From a bacterium (lineage in GTDB: Bacteria > Myxococcota_A > Bradymonadia > UBA7976 > UBA1532), in NCBI GenBank assembly GCA_030426085.1, contig JAUHYW010000040.1:1-64000 (forward strand): 64,000 bases of DNA, written 5' to 3'. The translations under genes and the position numbers were made by a program. Below the pieces are notes generated by a model. The model did no database searches and was not told the origin of the DNA. It saw only the letters and a program-made list of their open reading frames with translations. Numbering within the stretch: the stretch's first letter is position 1; each line of letters begins with the position of its first letter. Shown here piece by piece: positions 1 through 18,855 of the stretch.

Positions 1-11150
<11,150 letters not shown>

Positions 11151-11198
11151 ACCCGGCCGCCGGGCACGGCGGGGGTGTCGCCGCGGGTGGGCATCGCG

Positions 11199-11204
11199 TA
11201 TGCT
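11199..11204 (+). promoter_or_regulatory. Possible -10 element for the YbjN-like gene
   Basis: TATGCT lies 49 bases before the ATG at 11254, in the only intergenic space upstream. GTGTCG at 11175-11180 could be a -35 element at 18-bp spacing. The same TATGCTGCC word occurs at 38769 upstream of the anti-sigma gene. The match is weak. Confidence 0.3.
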
Positions 11205-11253
11205 GCCCGGCGTTCGATGACGCCTCCGCGAGGCCCGAACCCGAGAGGACCGG

Positions 11254-11724
11254 ATGAGCGAGACGGAAGAGAGAAGCCTGTTCGAGATCGTGGTCCAGTT
11301 CTTCCAGGACGACGACTGGCCCATCGAGCTGATCGAGGGTGAGCAGGCGGTGCGCAGCAAGTTCCGCAGCGAGGCGGGGGAGTGGGCCTGCTACGGCCGG
11401 GTCCGGGCCGAGCACCACCAGTTCTGCTTCTACTCGGTGTGCCCGATGCGGGTGCCCGAGTCCCAGCTGCCCGGCGTGGGCGAGTACCTGCACCGGGCCA
11501 ACTACGGCATGACCATCGGCAACTTCGAACTGGACTTCTCCGACGGCGAGGTGCGCTACAAGACCAGCATCGACGTCGAGGGCGACCGGCTGACCGAGGC
11601 CCTGGTGCGGCAGATGGTCCTGGCCAACGTCATGCTGATGGATCGCTACCTGCCCGGCCTGATGGCGGTGATGTACGGCGGGGTGACCCCGGCGGCGGCG
11701 ATCGCCGAGATCGAGAAGCACTGA
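11254..11724 (+). CDS. YbjN-domain protein
   Basis: This 156-residue soluble protein has no signal peptide. It shows the YbjN / type III secretion chaperone-like pattern: an N-terminal amphipathic stretch (LFEIVVQFFQDDDW), a central beta-sheet that includes YSVCPMRVPES, then YLHRANYGMTIGNFELD and a C-terminal helix pair. YbjN-like proteins are small sensor or chaperone-like proteins of poorly defined role. A GAGAGG ribosome-binding site sits just upstream of the ATG. It stands between the giant OmpA-tailed gene and the TRAP operon with its own spacing on both sides, so its neighbours do not reveal its job. The family assignment is fairly secure and the role is unknown. Confidence 0.75.
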   Translation: MSETEERSLFEIVVQFFQDDDWPIELIEGEQAVRSKFRSEAGEWACYGRVRAEHHQFCFYSVCPMRVPESQLPGVGEYLHRANYGMTIGNFELDFSDGEVRYKTSIDVEGDRLTEALVRQMVLANVMLMDRYLPGLMAVMYGGVTPAAAIAEIEKH

Positions 11725-11765
11725 TACCCGTCCCCCGGCGCAGCGCGCCCGGACGCGCGTGGGTG

Positions 11766-11794
11766 TTGTCGGTCCGATGTCAGTGGTCTATCGT
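11766..11794 (+). promoter_or_regulatory. Candidate sigma-70-type promoter for the TRAP operon
   Basis: TTGTCG (11766-11771), a 17-bp spacer and TATCGT (11789-11794) lie 30 bases before the ATG at 11825. A GAGGAG ribosome-binding site lies between the promoter and that ATG. The position supports choosing 11825 over the upstream GTG at 11759. Confidence 0.5.
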
Positions 11795-11824
11795 TGTCCT
11801 TCGCACGGTGAGGAGTCGGGCTCG

Positions 11825-12946
11825 ATGACGAAGTCCAACAGTCGCGCGCGCGCCCGGCGGCTCGCTGGCGTGCGGCTCTGCGTCGGCCTGATCGTCGGCC
11901 TGAGCGCGGGGTGCTCGGGCTTCATCCAATCGACCACCGGCGATGTGATGTCGGACTACTCGACCGAGCACCTCATCCCGTGGGTGCTGGCGAACGGCGA
12001 CACCGGCGTCGCCTGCGAGACGGGCGTGTCGCTGGTCGGCTTCCTGGTGTCGTTCGAGCGGGTGACCGACCCGCCCTACGGAGCGGCGGTGCCCACCCTG
12101 CTGTCGGCGGCGGTCTGCGCTCAGAAGGACGCCTTCGAGGCCGATCTGGCCTCCCGCCGGGCCATCCGCCGGGCGGACGTGCCCGCGGCCAAGGACGCCC
12201 GCATCGTCGAGAAGCGGCTCAACGTGGTCGCCGCGCAGCGGTTCCTGGCGGCGTGGCAGGCCACGGTCGCGAAGTTCGGCGAGCCGGGGGGCGCCTGCCC
12301 CGAGTTCGAATCGCGCTACGACGAGCTGGTCTACACCCTGGGGCTGGTCTCGGTGGTGCAGGCGCTGCAGCACGACATGGCGGCCGAGAGCCGGGCCGGG
12401 GTGCCGCTCGACGCGCCGGCCAAGGCCGCCCGGGCGACCGCGTGCCTGAATAACGCCCGCTGGTGGGGCGTTCCGCAGGCGCTCCGGGCGGTCATCTGGA
12501 TCAGCATCCCCGGCACGGTGCCCGACGGCGCCGACCCGTGGGGCGAGCTGGCCGAGGCGGCTGTCATCGGGGAGAAGGCCGGCGTGAGGCTGGCCCACGC
12601 CATCCAGGCCCAGGCCGCGGTCGGGGCCGGTAAGGACGACGTCTTGAGGCAGGTCATCCGCACCCACGCCGCCGCGCTCGCCGCTACGCCCTCCGCCGAG
12701 GCGTACAAGACGGTCGATCGCATCGGCACCCTCCAGGTGATGAACCTCTCCGACCGCCTCTGGACCGACGCCGAGGGGCACCGCACGCCCTTCGGTGGCC
12801 TGGGCACCTTCCCGACTTCACCCGACGACGAGGACGACGGCGATCTGCTCGAGGGGCTGACCGACGAGGTCGAGCCCGAGCCGCCGCCCGCCGAGGGGGC
12901 GCCCGCCCCGCCCGCCGGAGCATCACCCCCAGCCGAGGAGAACTGA
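11825..12946 (+). CDS. TRAP transporter TatT-like lipoprotein
   Basis: The 373-residue protein begins with an Arg-rich n-region and a hydrophobic core ending LSAGCSGF, a lipobox with the lipid-bearing Cys near residue 27. The body is all-helical and carries no enzyme motifs. It ends in an acidic and Pro-rich tail (EPEPPPAEGAPAPP). Position suggests the TatT (T-component, TRAP-associated lipoprotein) family, because the next two genes encode a solute-binding protein and a TRAP large permease. TatT forms ligand-channelling oligomers in the periplasm of other bacteria. Similarity at sequence level is remote, so the call rests largely on context. The ATG at 11825 is preceded by GAGGAG. The next gene starts 2 bases after this stop. 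Confidence 0.6.
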   Translation: MTKSNSRARARRLAGVRLCVGLIVGLSAGCSGFIQSTTGDVMSDYSTEHLIPWVLANGDTGVACETGVSLVGFLVSFERVTDPPYGAAVPTLLSAAVCAQKDAFEADLASRRAIRRADVPAAKDARIVEKRLNVVAAQRFLAAWQATVAKFGEPGGACPEFESRYDELVYTLGLVSVVQALQHDMAAESRAGVPLDAPAKAARATACLNNARWWGVPQALRAVIWISIPGTVPDGADPWGELAEAAVIGEKAGVRLAHAIQAQAAVGAGKDDVLRQVIRTHAAALAATPSAEAYKTVDRIGTLQVMNLSDRLWTDAEGHRTPFGGLGTFPTSPDDEDDGDLLEGLTDEVEPEPPPAEGAPAPPAGASPPAEEN

Positions 12947-12947
12947 G

Positions 12948-13979
12948 ATGCTCACCCGGATTCCGGCCGCGCTGGCCGTGTGCGCGATGGCGCTCGCCCT
13001 GGGCCCGCTGGCCCCGACCCAGGCCCGGGCCGCGGGGGTTTCGAAGACCCTGTGCGTCTTCGACCCCAGCGGGTCGAACGGGCAGGTCTTCCAGCTCATG
13101 AAGGACTACAAGCTCGAGGCGGTGGCCTGGGGCGTGGACTTCGACCTCAAGCCCTACACCGACGAGAAGCTGGCCGCCGACGACTTCAAGGCCGGCAAGT
13201 GCGACGCGTCGCTCATCACCGCCACCCGGCTGCGCCCGTTCCACAAGTTCGCCGGCACGCTCGAGGCGATGGGGGCGCTGCCCGACTACGCCATCACCGA
13301 GCGGGTCATCAAGAGCCTGTCCAAGCCGGGCGCGAGCAAGCTGATGACCAACGGGGACTACGAGATCGCGGCGGTCTTCCCCGGCGGCGCGATCTACCTC
13401 TTCGTCAACGACCGCTCGGTGAACACCGTCGACGCGCTGGCCGGCAAGAAGATCGCCACGCTGGCCTACGACGAGGCCTCGAAGACGATGGTCAAGAAGG
13501 TCGGGGCGTCGATGACCGCGGCCGACGTGGGCACCTTCTCGGGGCTGTTCAACAACGGCAACGTCGACGCGTGCTACGCCCCGGCGTTCGCCTACGACGC
13601 GCTCGAGCTGTACAAGGGCATCGGCGAGAAGGGGGCGGTGGTGCGCTACCCGCTGGCCCAGATGACGCTTCAGCTCCTCATCCGCAGCAAGGACTTCCCC
13701 GATGGCTTCGGCCAGAAGTCGCGGGCGCTGGCGGCGCAGAACTTCGACAAGGGGCTGAAGGTGGCCCGGGAGGCCGAGAAGCGCATCCCGGCGAAGCACT
13801 GGCTCGACATCCCCGCCGCCGACAAGCTCCGCTACGACGAGATGCTGCGCGAGGTGCGCATCGCGCTGCGTGACGATCCCGACGTCGCGCTGTACCATCC
13901 GATCGCGCTGAAGCTGTTCCGCAAGGCGCGGTGCAAGAAGGACCCCACCCGCGCCGAGTGCGCCGAAAAGGTCGAATAG
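12948..13979 (+). CDS. Periplasmic solute-binding protein (AdeT1/2-like, TRAP-associated)
   Basis: The 343-residue protein has a clear Sec signal peptide (LAVCAMALALGPLAPTQARAAG). The mature part has the two-lobe binding-protein pattern: KTLCVFDPSGSNGQ at the start, SLITATRLRPF in the first lobe, and GKKIATLAYDEASK as the hinge region. It resembles the putative solute-binding family that includes AdeT1/AdeT2 of Acinetobacter. It lies between a TatT-like lipoprotein and a TRAP permease with near-zero spacing, so it is probably the ligand receptor of this importer. The substrate cannot be read from the sequence. Three Cys near the C-terminus and mature N-terminus could form disulfides. Confidence 0.7.
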   Translation: MLTRIPAALAVCAMALALGPLAPTQARAAGVSKTLCVFDPSGSNGQVFQLMKDYKLEAVAWGVDFDLKPYTDEKLAADDFKAGKCDASLITATRLRPFHKFAGTLEAMGALPDYAITERVIKSLSKPGASKLMTNGDYEIAAVFPGGAIYLFVNDRSVNTVDALAGKKIATLAYDEASKTMVKKVGASMTAADVGTFSGLFNNGNVDACYAPAFAYDALELYKGIGEKGAVVRYPLAQMTLQLLIRSKDFPDGFGQKSRALAAQNFDKGLKVAREAEKRIPAKHWLDIPAADKLRYDEMLREVRIALRDDPDVALYHPIALKLFRKARCKKDPTRAECAEKVE

Positions 13980-13985
13980 CCCTTG

Positions 13986-16370
13986 ATGGAAGCCAAGGAG
14001 CCGGCATTCCTCCGAATCCGGTTCTACACCACGCTCCCCGCCGTGCTGCTGCTGCTCGGCGTGCTGGTCTACGGGACCGGGGGGCTCATCCACGCTCGCC
14101 TGCTTCAGCTCGGTGAGCATGTCTGGCCCGGCTACCACGCCCTGCGGTCGGACCCCGTCCCCCCCGATTGTGACCCTGACGCGCTGCGTCGTGAGCGCGA
14201 CGCCGTGCTGAGCGGGGCGCCGGCCGCGCCCGCGCCCGGCTCGGATCCGAGCGGGTCCGACCTCGACCGGCTGCTGGACGACGACTCGGGCGAGGTGGAC
14301 CTCGACGACCTGCTGGACGACGATCCGCCGGCCGGCGCGCCGGGTGAGGTGGATCTCGACGCGCTGCTCGACGACGAGCCCGCGCCGCCCCCGAAGGCCG
14401 ACCCGCCGCCCGACGAACCCGACCTGGACGCGCTGCTCGAAGACGACGCGCCGGCCCGCGCGCCGCCGGGCGAGGTGGATCTGGACGCGCTGCTGGCCGA
14501 TGACGAGGCGGGCGATGGCGAGAAGCCCGTCGCAGCGGATGATCCCCACGCCGACAAACCTGATCAGTGGAAGGCCTACGACGCCGCGCTGACCGCGTGC
14601 GCGCGCAAATTCGCCGACTACGAGCGCGACCTGTCCCGGGTCACCCCCAACGTGCGCCGCTTCCGGGCGGTCGAGGGCGCGGTGCAGCGGGTGGTCGAGT
14701 TCGGCGTCGACTCGCTGAGCCACCTGCTGGCGCTGCTCATCCTCATCTGCTCGGTCGCCACGACGGCCTTCAAACACCACATCGCCCTGCGCCCGCCGCG
14801 GTCCCGCCTCGATCACGTCGTCTCCGAGGTGGCCCAGCTCGTCGCGTTCGGCCTGCTGATGTACTCCTCGTGGTCGTTCAAGCAGGTCGACGTCGACGCC
14901 TTCGGCGAACCGCAGCACGCGACGCTGCACATGATCTGGGTCGTGGGCTTCGGCGTGCTGTGCGGCACGAACCTCTACAACCTGCTCACGCTGCCCAAGG
15001 GCGGGCCGGCGAGCCAGGGCATCCTGCGGGCGCTGCTCAGCGTGCCGCTCTTCGCGACGATGGCCCTCATCTCGGGGGGCTATTTCCTCGTCGCCGAGGA
15101 CCACGGCGCGGGGCTGGCGATCTACGTGGCCAAGCTCACCGAGCACGCGCTGCTCTACCTCAACGTCGGCCTCTATGTGTGGGTCGGCATGCTGCTCAAG
15201 CGCACCCGGCTGGCCAACCTGTGCTTCGACGTCCTGCGCCCGTGGAAGCTCGCCCCCGAGATCCTGGCCTTCGTGGCGGTGGTCGGCGCGGCCCTGCCCA
15301 CGGCGTACAGCGGGGCGTCGGGCATCTTCGTCATCGCCGCCGGCGCGGTCATCTACCGCGAGCTGCGCAAGGCCGGGGCCCGGCGGCAGCTCGCGCTGGC
15401 GGCCACGGCGATGTCGGGCAGCATGGGCGTCGTGCTCAGCCCGTGTCTGCTGGTGGTCATCGTGGCCTCGCTCAACTCCGAGGTCGTCACCGATCAGCTC
15501 TATGGCTGGGGCCTCAAGGTCTTCCTGCTGACGGCGGTCCTGTTCCTGGTGGCGTCGCTGCTCAACCGCCAGGGCCCGCTGACCATCGCCCGGCCCCGGG
15601 AGGCGCTGCCCGGCTCGATCGCGGCGCTGGTCAAGCTGCTGCCGTACGTGGTGCTGTTCGCGGTCTTGCTGCTGGCCTACTCGATCACGGTCGAGGCCGG
15701 CTTGGACGAGCACTCGGCGCCGGTCATCCTGCCGGTGCTGATGATCGGCGTCCTGCTGTGGGACCGCTTCACGCAGAGGCAGGTCACCACCCGCACCGGG
15801 CGGGTCGTGCGCTTCGGCTTCCGTCGGGCGCTGAGCGCGGCGACGAGCGAGACGACCGGGCACATCGGCGCGCTGCTCATGCTCATGGGCATGTCGATCT
15901 GCCTCGGCGGCATCATCGAGCGGGCCGAGCTGATGTCGCTGGTGCCGGCCAGCTTCGGCTCGACCTGGGCCACCATGGGCGTGCTGGTGGTCGTGCTGGT
16001 GGTCGTCGGCATGTGCATGGATCCCTACGGCGCGGTGGTGCTCGTCTCGGCGACCATCGCCGGCGTCGCCTACCGCAACGGCATCGATCCGGTGCACTTC
16101 TGGATGGTGGTGCTGGTGGCCTTCGAGTTGGGCTACCTGACCCCGCCGGTGGCGTTGAACCACCTGCTCACCCGACAAGTGGTGGGCGATCCCAAAGTCG
16201 AGCGGGCCGAGTCCGAGGGCGACAGCTTCTGGAGCCGCCACGAGCGCCTGCTGCTGCCGATCACGGTGATGGGGCTGGCCCTGCTCGCGGTCGCCTTCGG
16301 GCCGCTGCTCTTCGACGGCTACGGCGCCGCCGACGCGGCCCCGCCAGCGGGGATCGGCGCCGATCCCTGA
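13986..16370 (+). CDS. TRAP transporter large permease (DctM-like), with fused N-terminal membrane region
   Basis: This 794-residue polytopic membrane protein has a C-terminal half with DctM-type features: the segment PTAYSGASGIFVIAAGA, repeated TM hairpins, GMCMDPYGAVVL and GYLTPPVALN. No separate DctQ gene is present. The N-terminal ~380 residues hold extra TM segments, so a DctQ-DctM fusion is likely. Between the first TM (residues ~15-38) and the second lies a ~200-residue acidic loop with five DLDxLL motifs, which is not typical of the family. I chose the ATG at 13986 over the TTG immediately before it. The gene follows the solute-binding protein by 6 bases and ends 15 bases from the convergent mepA-like gene. 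Confidence 0.8.
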   Translation: MEAKEPAFLRIRFYTTLPAVLLLLGVLVYGTGGLIHARLLQLGEHVWPGYHALRSDPVPPDCDPDALRRERDAVLSGAPAAPAPGSDPSGSDLDRLLDDDSGEVDLDDLLDDDPPAGAPGEVDLDALLDDEPAPPPKADPPPDEPDLDALLEDDAPARAPPGEVDLDALLADDEAGDGEKPVAADDPHADKPDQWKAYDAALTACARKFADYERDLSRVTPNVRRFRAVEGAVQRVVEFGVDSLSHLLALLILICSVATTAFKHHIALRPPRSRLDHVVSEVAQLVAFGLLMYSSWSFKQVDVDAFGEPQHATLHMIWVVGFGVLCGTNLYNLLTLPKGGPASQGILRALLSVPLFATMALISGGYFLVAEDHGAGLAIYVAKLTEHALLYLNVGLYVWVGMLLKRTRLANLCFDVLRPWKLAPEILAFVAVVGAALPTAYSGASGIFVIAAGAVIYRELRKAGARRQLALAATAMSGSMGVVLSPCLLVVIVASLNSEVVTDQLYGWGLKVFLLTAVLFLVASLLNRQGPLTIARPREALPGSIAALVKLLPYVVLFAVLLLAYSITVEAGLDEHSAPVILPVLMIGVLLWDRFTQRQVTTRTGRVVRFGFRRALSAATSETTGHIGALLMLMGMSICLGGIIERAELMSLVPASFGSTWATMGVLVVVLVVVGMCMDPYGAVVLVSATIAGVAYRNGIDPVHFWMVVLVAFELGYLTPPVALNHLLTRQVVGDPKVERAESEGDSFWSRHERLLLPITVMGLALLAVAFGPLLFDGYGAADAAPPAGIGADP
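14260..14510 (+). repeat. Five-copy acidic DLDxLL repeat in the TRAP permease loop
   Basis: The stretch encodes SDLDRLLDDD, EVDLDDLLDDD, EVDLDALLDDE, EPDLDALLEDD and EVDLDALLADD, separated by Pro/Ala-rich linkers. Spacing is irregular. The copies are coding and in the permease frame. Confidence 0.85.
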
Positions 16371-16385
16371 CGAGCGGCTCGGGGC

Positions 16386-17354
16386 TCAGTTGGTGCGCAT
16401 GACCTTGAGCACCCGCCCCGGGCGCAGGATCAGCCGCCGGGGCAGCCGGTTCCACGCCCGCAGATCGGCCACGCTGACCGCGTTGCGGGCGGCGATACCG
16501 CTGAGCGTATCGCCCCGGCGCACGACATAGTCGAACTGCCCCTTGATCTGCAAGTCGATGTCGCGCTGCATGGCCAGCGCCTCGCCCACGGTCCACAGGC
16601 GGCCGAGCGTCTGGGCGACGGGCGCGTCGAAGCGGACGTGCAGGTGATTGTGATGCCCCCGCACATGGCGGACGAGGGCGTCCTTGCGATAGCGGCCCCG
16701 GGGGTAGGACAAGATGGGCGCCAGCTCTTCGGCGGTCTTCTTCAGCTCTTTGCGGGCGTAGCGATACAGCCGCCGCTGGTGGCGATAGTCGACGAAGACC
16801 CGGTCGACCTGACCGCTGGCGTAGAAGTGCTCGATCAGGGTCCACACCCGGGCGGTGTCGAAGTTGTGCCGGGTCACCATGCGGTACTTGTAGTCCGCCG
16901 GCTGCTCCCCGAGCAGGAAGTAGCGCATGTCGACGTCGAGCCCGTGCTGGTGGCTGCGGTGGGGCCAGAAGCGGCCGCCGTTGCGCCGGGAGATGTCGCC
17001 GATGACCATGTCCGGCCCGTCCGGGTGGGCCGCCTCGACCGCCGCGTGGGCTGCCTGGAGCGCGATGACCACCTCGGGCACCGTCCACGACTCGTGCGGG
17101 TTGCGGACGTGGATGCCGGGGGTGATCGGCATCTGCACCCCGAACAGCAGCCGCCCCTTGCCGGCCCGGCCCACCGAGACGGCGGGGTGCCAGCTCGCCA
17201 GCGAGAGGGGCTCGATCCGGGTCCGCAGATCCTTGAGCGTGTCGATCGCCCAGGCGGCGAGGGGGTGGCGGTCGTCGGCCGCGTCGTCGGCGTCGGCCGC
17301 GGCGGCGGGGCACGCGAGGGCGAGGATCGCCCCGATCACGAGGAAGAAGCGCAT
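16386..17354 (-). CDS. mepA: Penicillin-insensitive murein endopeptidase (M74) with C-terminal LysM
   Basis: The 322-residue protein has a signal peptide (MRFFLVIGAILALACPAAA). Its peptidase M74 core carries the zinc motif HQHGLDVDMRY and a second histidine cluster, RGHHNHLHVRF. MepA-type enzymes cleave the D-alanyl-meso-diaminopimelyl cross-links of peptidoglycan in the periplasm. Residues ~275-322 form a LysM module (YVVRRGDTLSGIAARN), which would hold it on glycan. The reading frame extends upstream, but only the ATG at 17354 gives a signal peptide. It is convergent with the TRAP operon and divergent from the M16 pair. The LysM fusion is not in classical MepA but is common among Myxococcota wall enzymes. 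Confidence 0.85.
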   Translation of the reverse strand: MRFFLVIGAILALACPAAAADADDAADDRHPLAAWAIDTLKDLRTRIEPLSLASWHPAVSVGRAGKGRLLFGVQMPITPGIHVRNPHESWTVPEVVIALQAAHAAVEAAHPDGPDMVIGDISRRNGGRFWPHRSHQHGLDVDMRYFLLGEQPADYKYRMVTRHNFDTARVWTLIEHFYASGQVDRVFVDYRHQRRLYRYARKELKKTAEELAPILSYPRGRYRKDALVRHVRGHHNHLHVRFDAPVAQTLGRLWTVGEALAMQRDIDLQIKGQFDYVVRRGDTLSGIAARNAVSVADLRAWNRLPRRLILRPGRVLKVMRTN

Positions 17355-17505
17355 CGCGGTCGGCTCCGGTGGGGTCGGCGCGGTCGGGCGTCGCGCGCGC
17401 GGCGCCCGGCGCAGGGATCGTGCCGAAAAACGAAGTCGAACGCCAATCGGGCCGCGCCGCAGCGCGCCGCTTGCGCCCGCCGGGCCGCTGGCGCAGGCTG
17501 AGCCC

Positions 17506-18855
17506 ATGGCCCCCACGACCCTCGCCCTGACCCTGACCGCGCTGCTGCCCGGCGCGCTGCTGCCCGCTCCGCCGGCCGCGCCCCCGCTGGCGATCGAGCA
17601 CTCGACCTTCACCCTCGACAACGGCCTGGCGGTCATCGTGCACCCCGATCCCCGCCTGCCGCTGGTCACCGTCAGCCTCGACTACCGCGTCGGATCGGCC
17701 GACGAGCCGGCGGGGCGCACCGGATTCGCCCACCTGTTCGAGCACCTGATGTTCATGGGCACCGCCGCCGTGCCCCGGGGGCGCTTCGACGCGCTGATGG
17801 AGGCCGAGGGCGCCTGGAACAACGCCTGGACGAGCAGCGACCGCACCCACTACTTCGAGGTCGGCCCGAGCCATACGCTGCCGCTGCTCTTGTGGCTCGA
17901 GGCGGATCGCATGCTGGGGCTGGGCCCGGCCATCGATCAGGAGAAGCTGGACCTCCAGCGGGACGTCGTGCGCAACGAGCGGCGGCAGAACATCGAGAAT
18001 ACGCCCTACGGCCGGGTCTGGCTCGACCTGCCGGCCATGCTCTACCCGCCGGGCGACCCCTATCACCACTCTCCGATCGGATCCCACGCCGACTTGCAAG
18101 CGGCCACGGTCGACGACGTGAAGCGGTTCTTCGCGACGTGGTACGCCCCGGACAACGCCTCGCTGGTGGTCGCCGGCGACGTCGATCCGAAGCGGGTCGA
18201 GGCGCTGGTGCGGCGGTACTTCGGCGCGATCCCCCGAGGGCCGGCGCGGCCGGCGCGGCCCGATGCGCGGGCGCCCGGGCCCCCAGCGGCGCGCGAGCGG
18301 ACCGTCACCGACCGCGTCGACCAGGCGCGGGTGATCTTCGCGTGGCAGAGCCCGGCGCAGTACGCCGAGGGCGACGCCGCGCTGGACGTCCTGGCCACCG
18401 CGCTGGCCGGGGGCAAGTCGAGCCGGCTGCACGAGGCGCTGGTCTACGGCGACGCGGTCGCCCGCGACGTCTACGCCGCGCAGTGGTCGGGCCGCATCGG
18501 ATCGCAGTTCGTCGTCTGGGCCACCGCCCGCGACGGGATCAGCGCCGAGGCGCTGCAAGCCCGGCTCGAAGAGGCCCTGACCGCCGCCATCGCCGCGGTC
18601 GACGAGGACGACGTCCGCCGGGCGCGGGCACGGATCACCCGGGCCTTCGTCGAGGGCATCGAGTCGGTGCGCGACCGGGCGACGACGCTCAACGGCTACT
18701 GGTCGGCGTTGGGTCGGGCGGACTACGCCGACGCCGATCTGGCCCGCTACCTGGCGATCGACGGGGCCGCCGCGAAGGCCGCCGCCGCGCGCATCCTGCG
18801 CCCCGGGCATCGGGCGGTCCTCCGGGTCGTGCCGGCGGGGGAGGGGGATCGATGA
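17506..18855 (+). CDS. M16 zinc metallopeptidase, catalytic subunit
   Basis: The 449-residue protein starts with a hydrophobic secretion signal of about 25 residues. It then shows the M16 pattern: FTLDNGLAVIVH, the inverted zinc motif HLFEH (H76, E79, H80), and a downstream Glu in VRNERRQN (E158) as the third ligand. The second M16 domain follows, with DQARVIFAWQ and GGKSSRLHEAL. M16B enzymes of this length work as two-subunit clam-shell proteases on short peptides in the periplasm. The stop overlaps the next ATG (ATGA), and that gene encodes a paralogue without zinc ligands, as in PqqL/processing-peptidase-like pairs. I chose the ATG at 17506 for the signal peptide. Confidence 0.9.
   Translation: MAPTTLALTLTALLPGALLPAPPAAPPLAIEHSTFTLDNGLAVIVHPDPRLPLVTVSLDYRVGSADEPAGRTGFAHLFEHLMFMGTAAVPRGRFDALMEAEGAWNNAWTSSDRTHYFEVGPSHTLPLLLWLEADRMLGLGPAIDQEKLDLQRDVVRNERRQNIENTPYGRVWLDLPAMLYPPGDPYHHSPIGSHADLQAATVDDVKRFFATWYAPDNASLVVAGDVDPKRVEALVRRYFGAIPRGPARPARPDARAPGPPAARERTVTDRVDQARVIFAWQSPAQYAEGDAALDVLATALAGGKSSRLHEALVYGDAVARDVYAAQWSGRIGSQFVVWATARDGISAEALQARLEEALTAAIAAVDEDDVRRARARITRAFVEGIESVRDRATTLNGYWSALGRADYADADLARYLAIDGAAAKAAAARILRPGHRAVLRVVPAGEGDR

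Noticed and set aside
12684-16241. A 1185-codon open frame on the minus strand across the TRAP operon
   Set aside because: Arg/His/Gln-rich composition without domains; the plus strand carries three coupled genes with clear signals.
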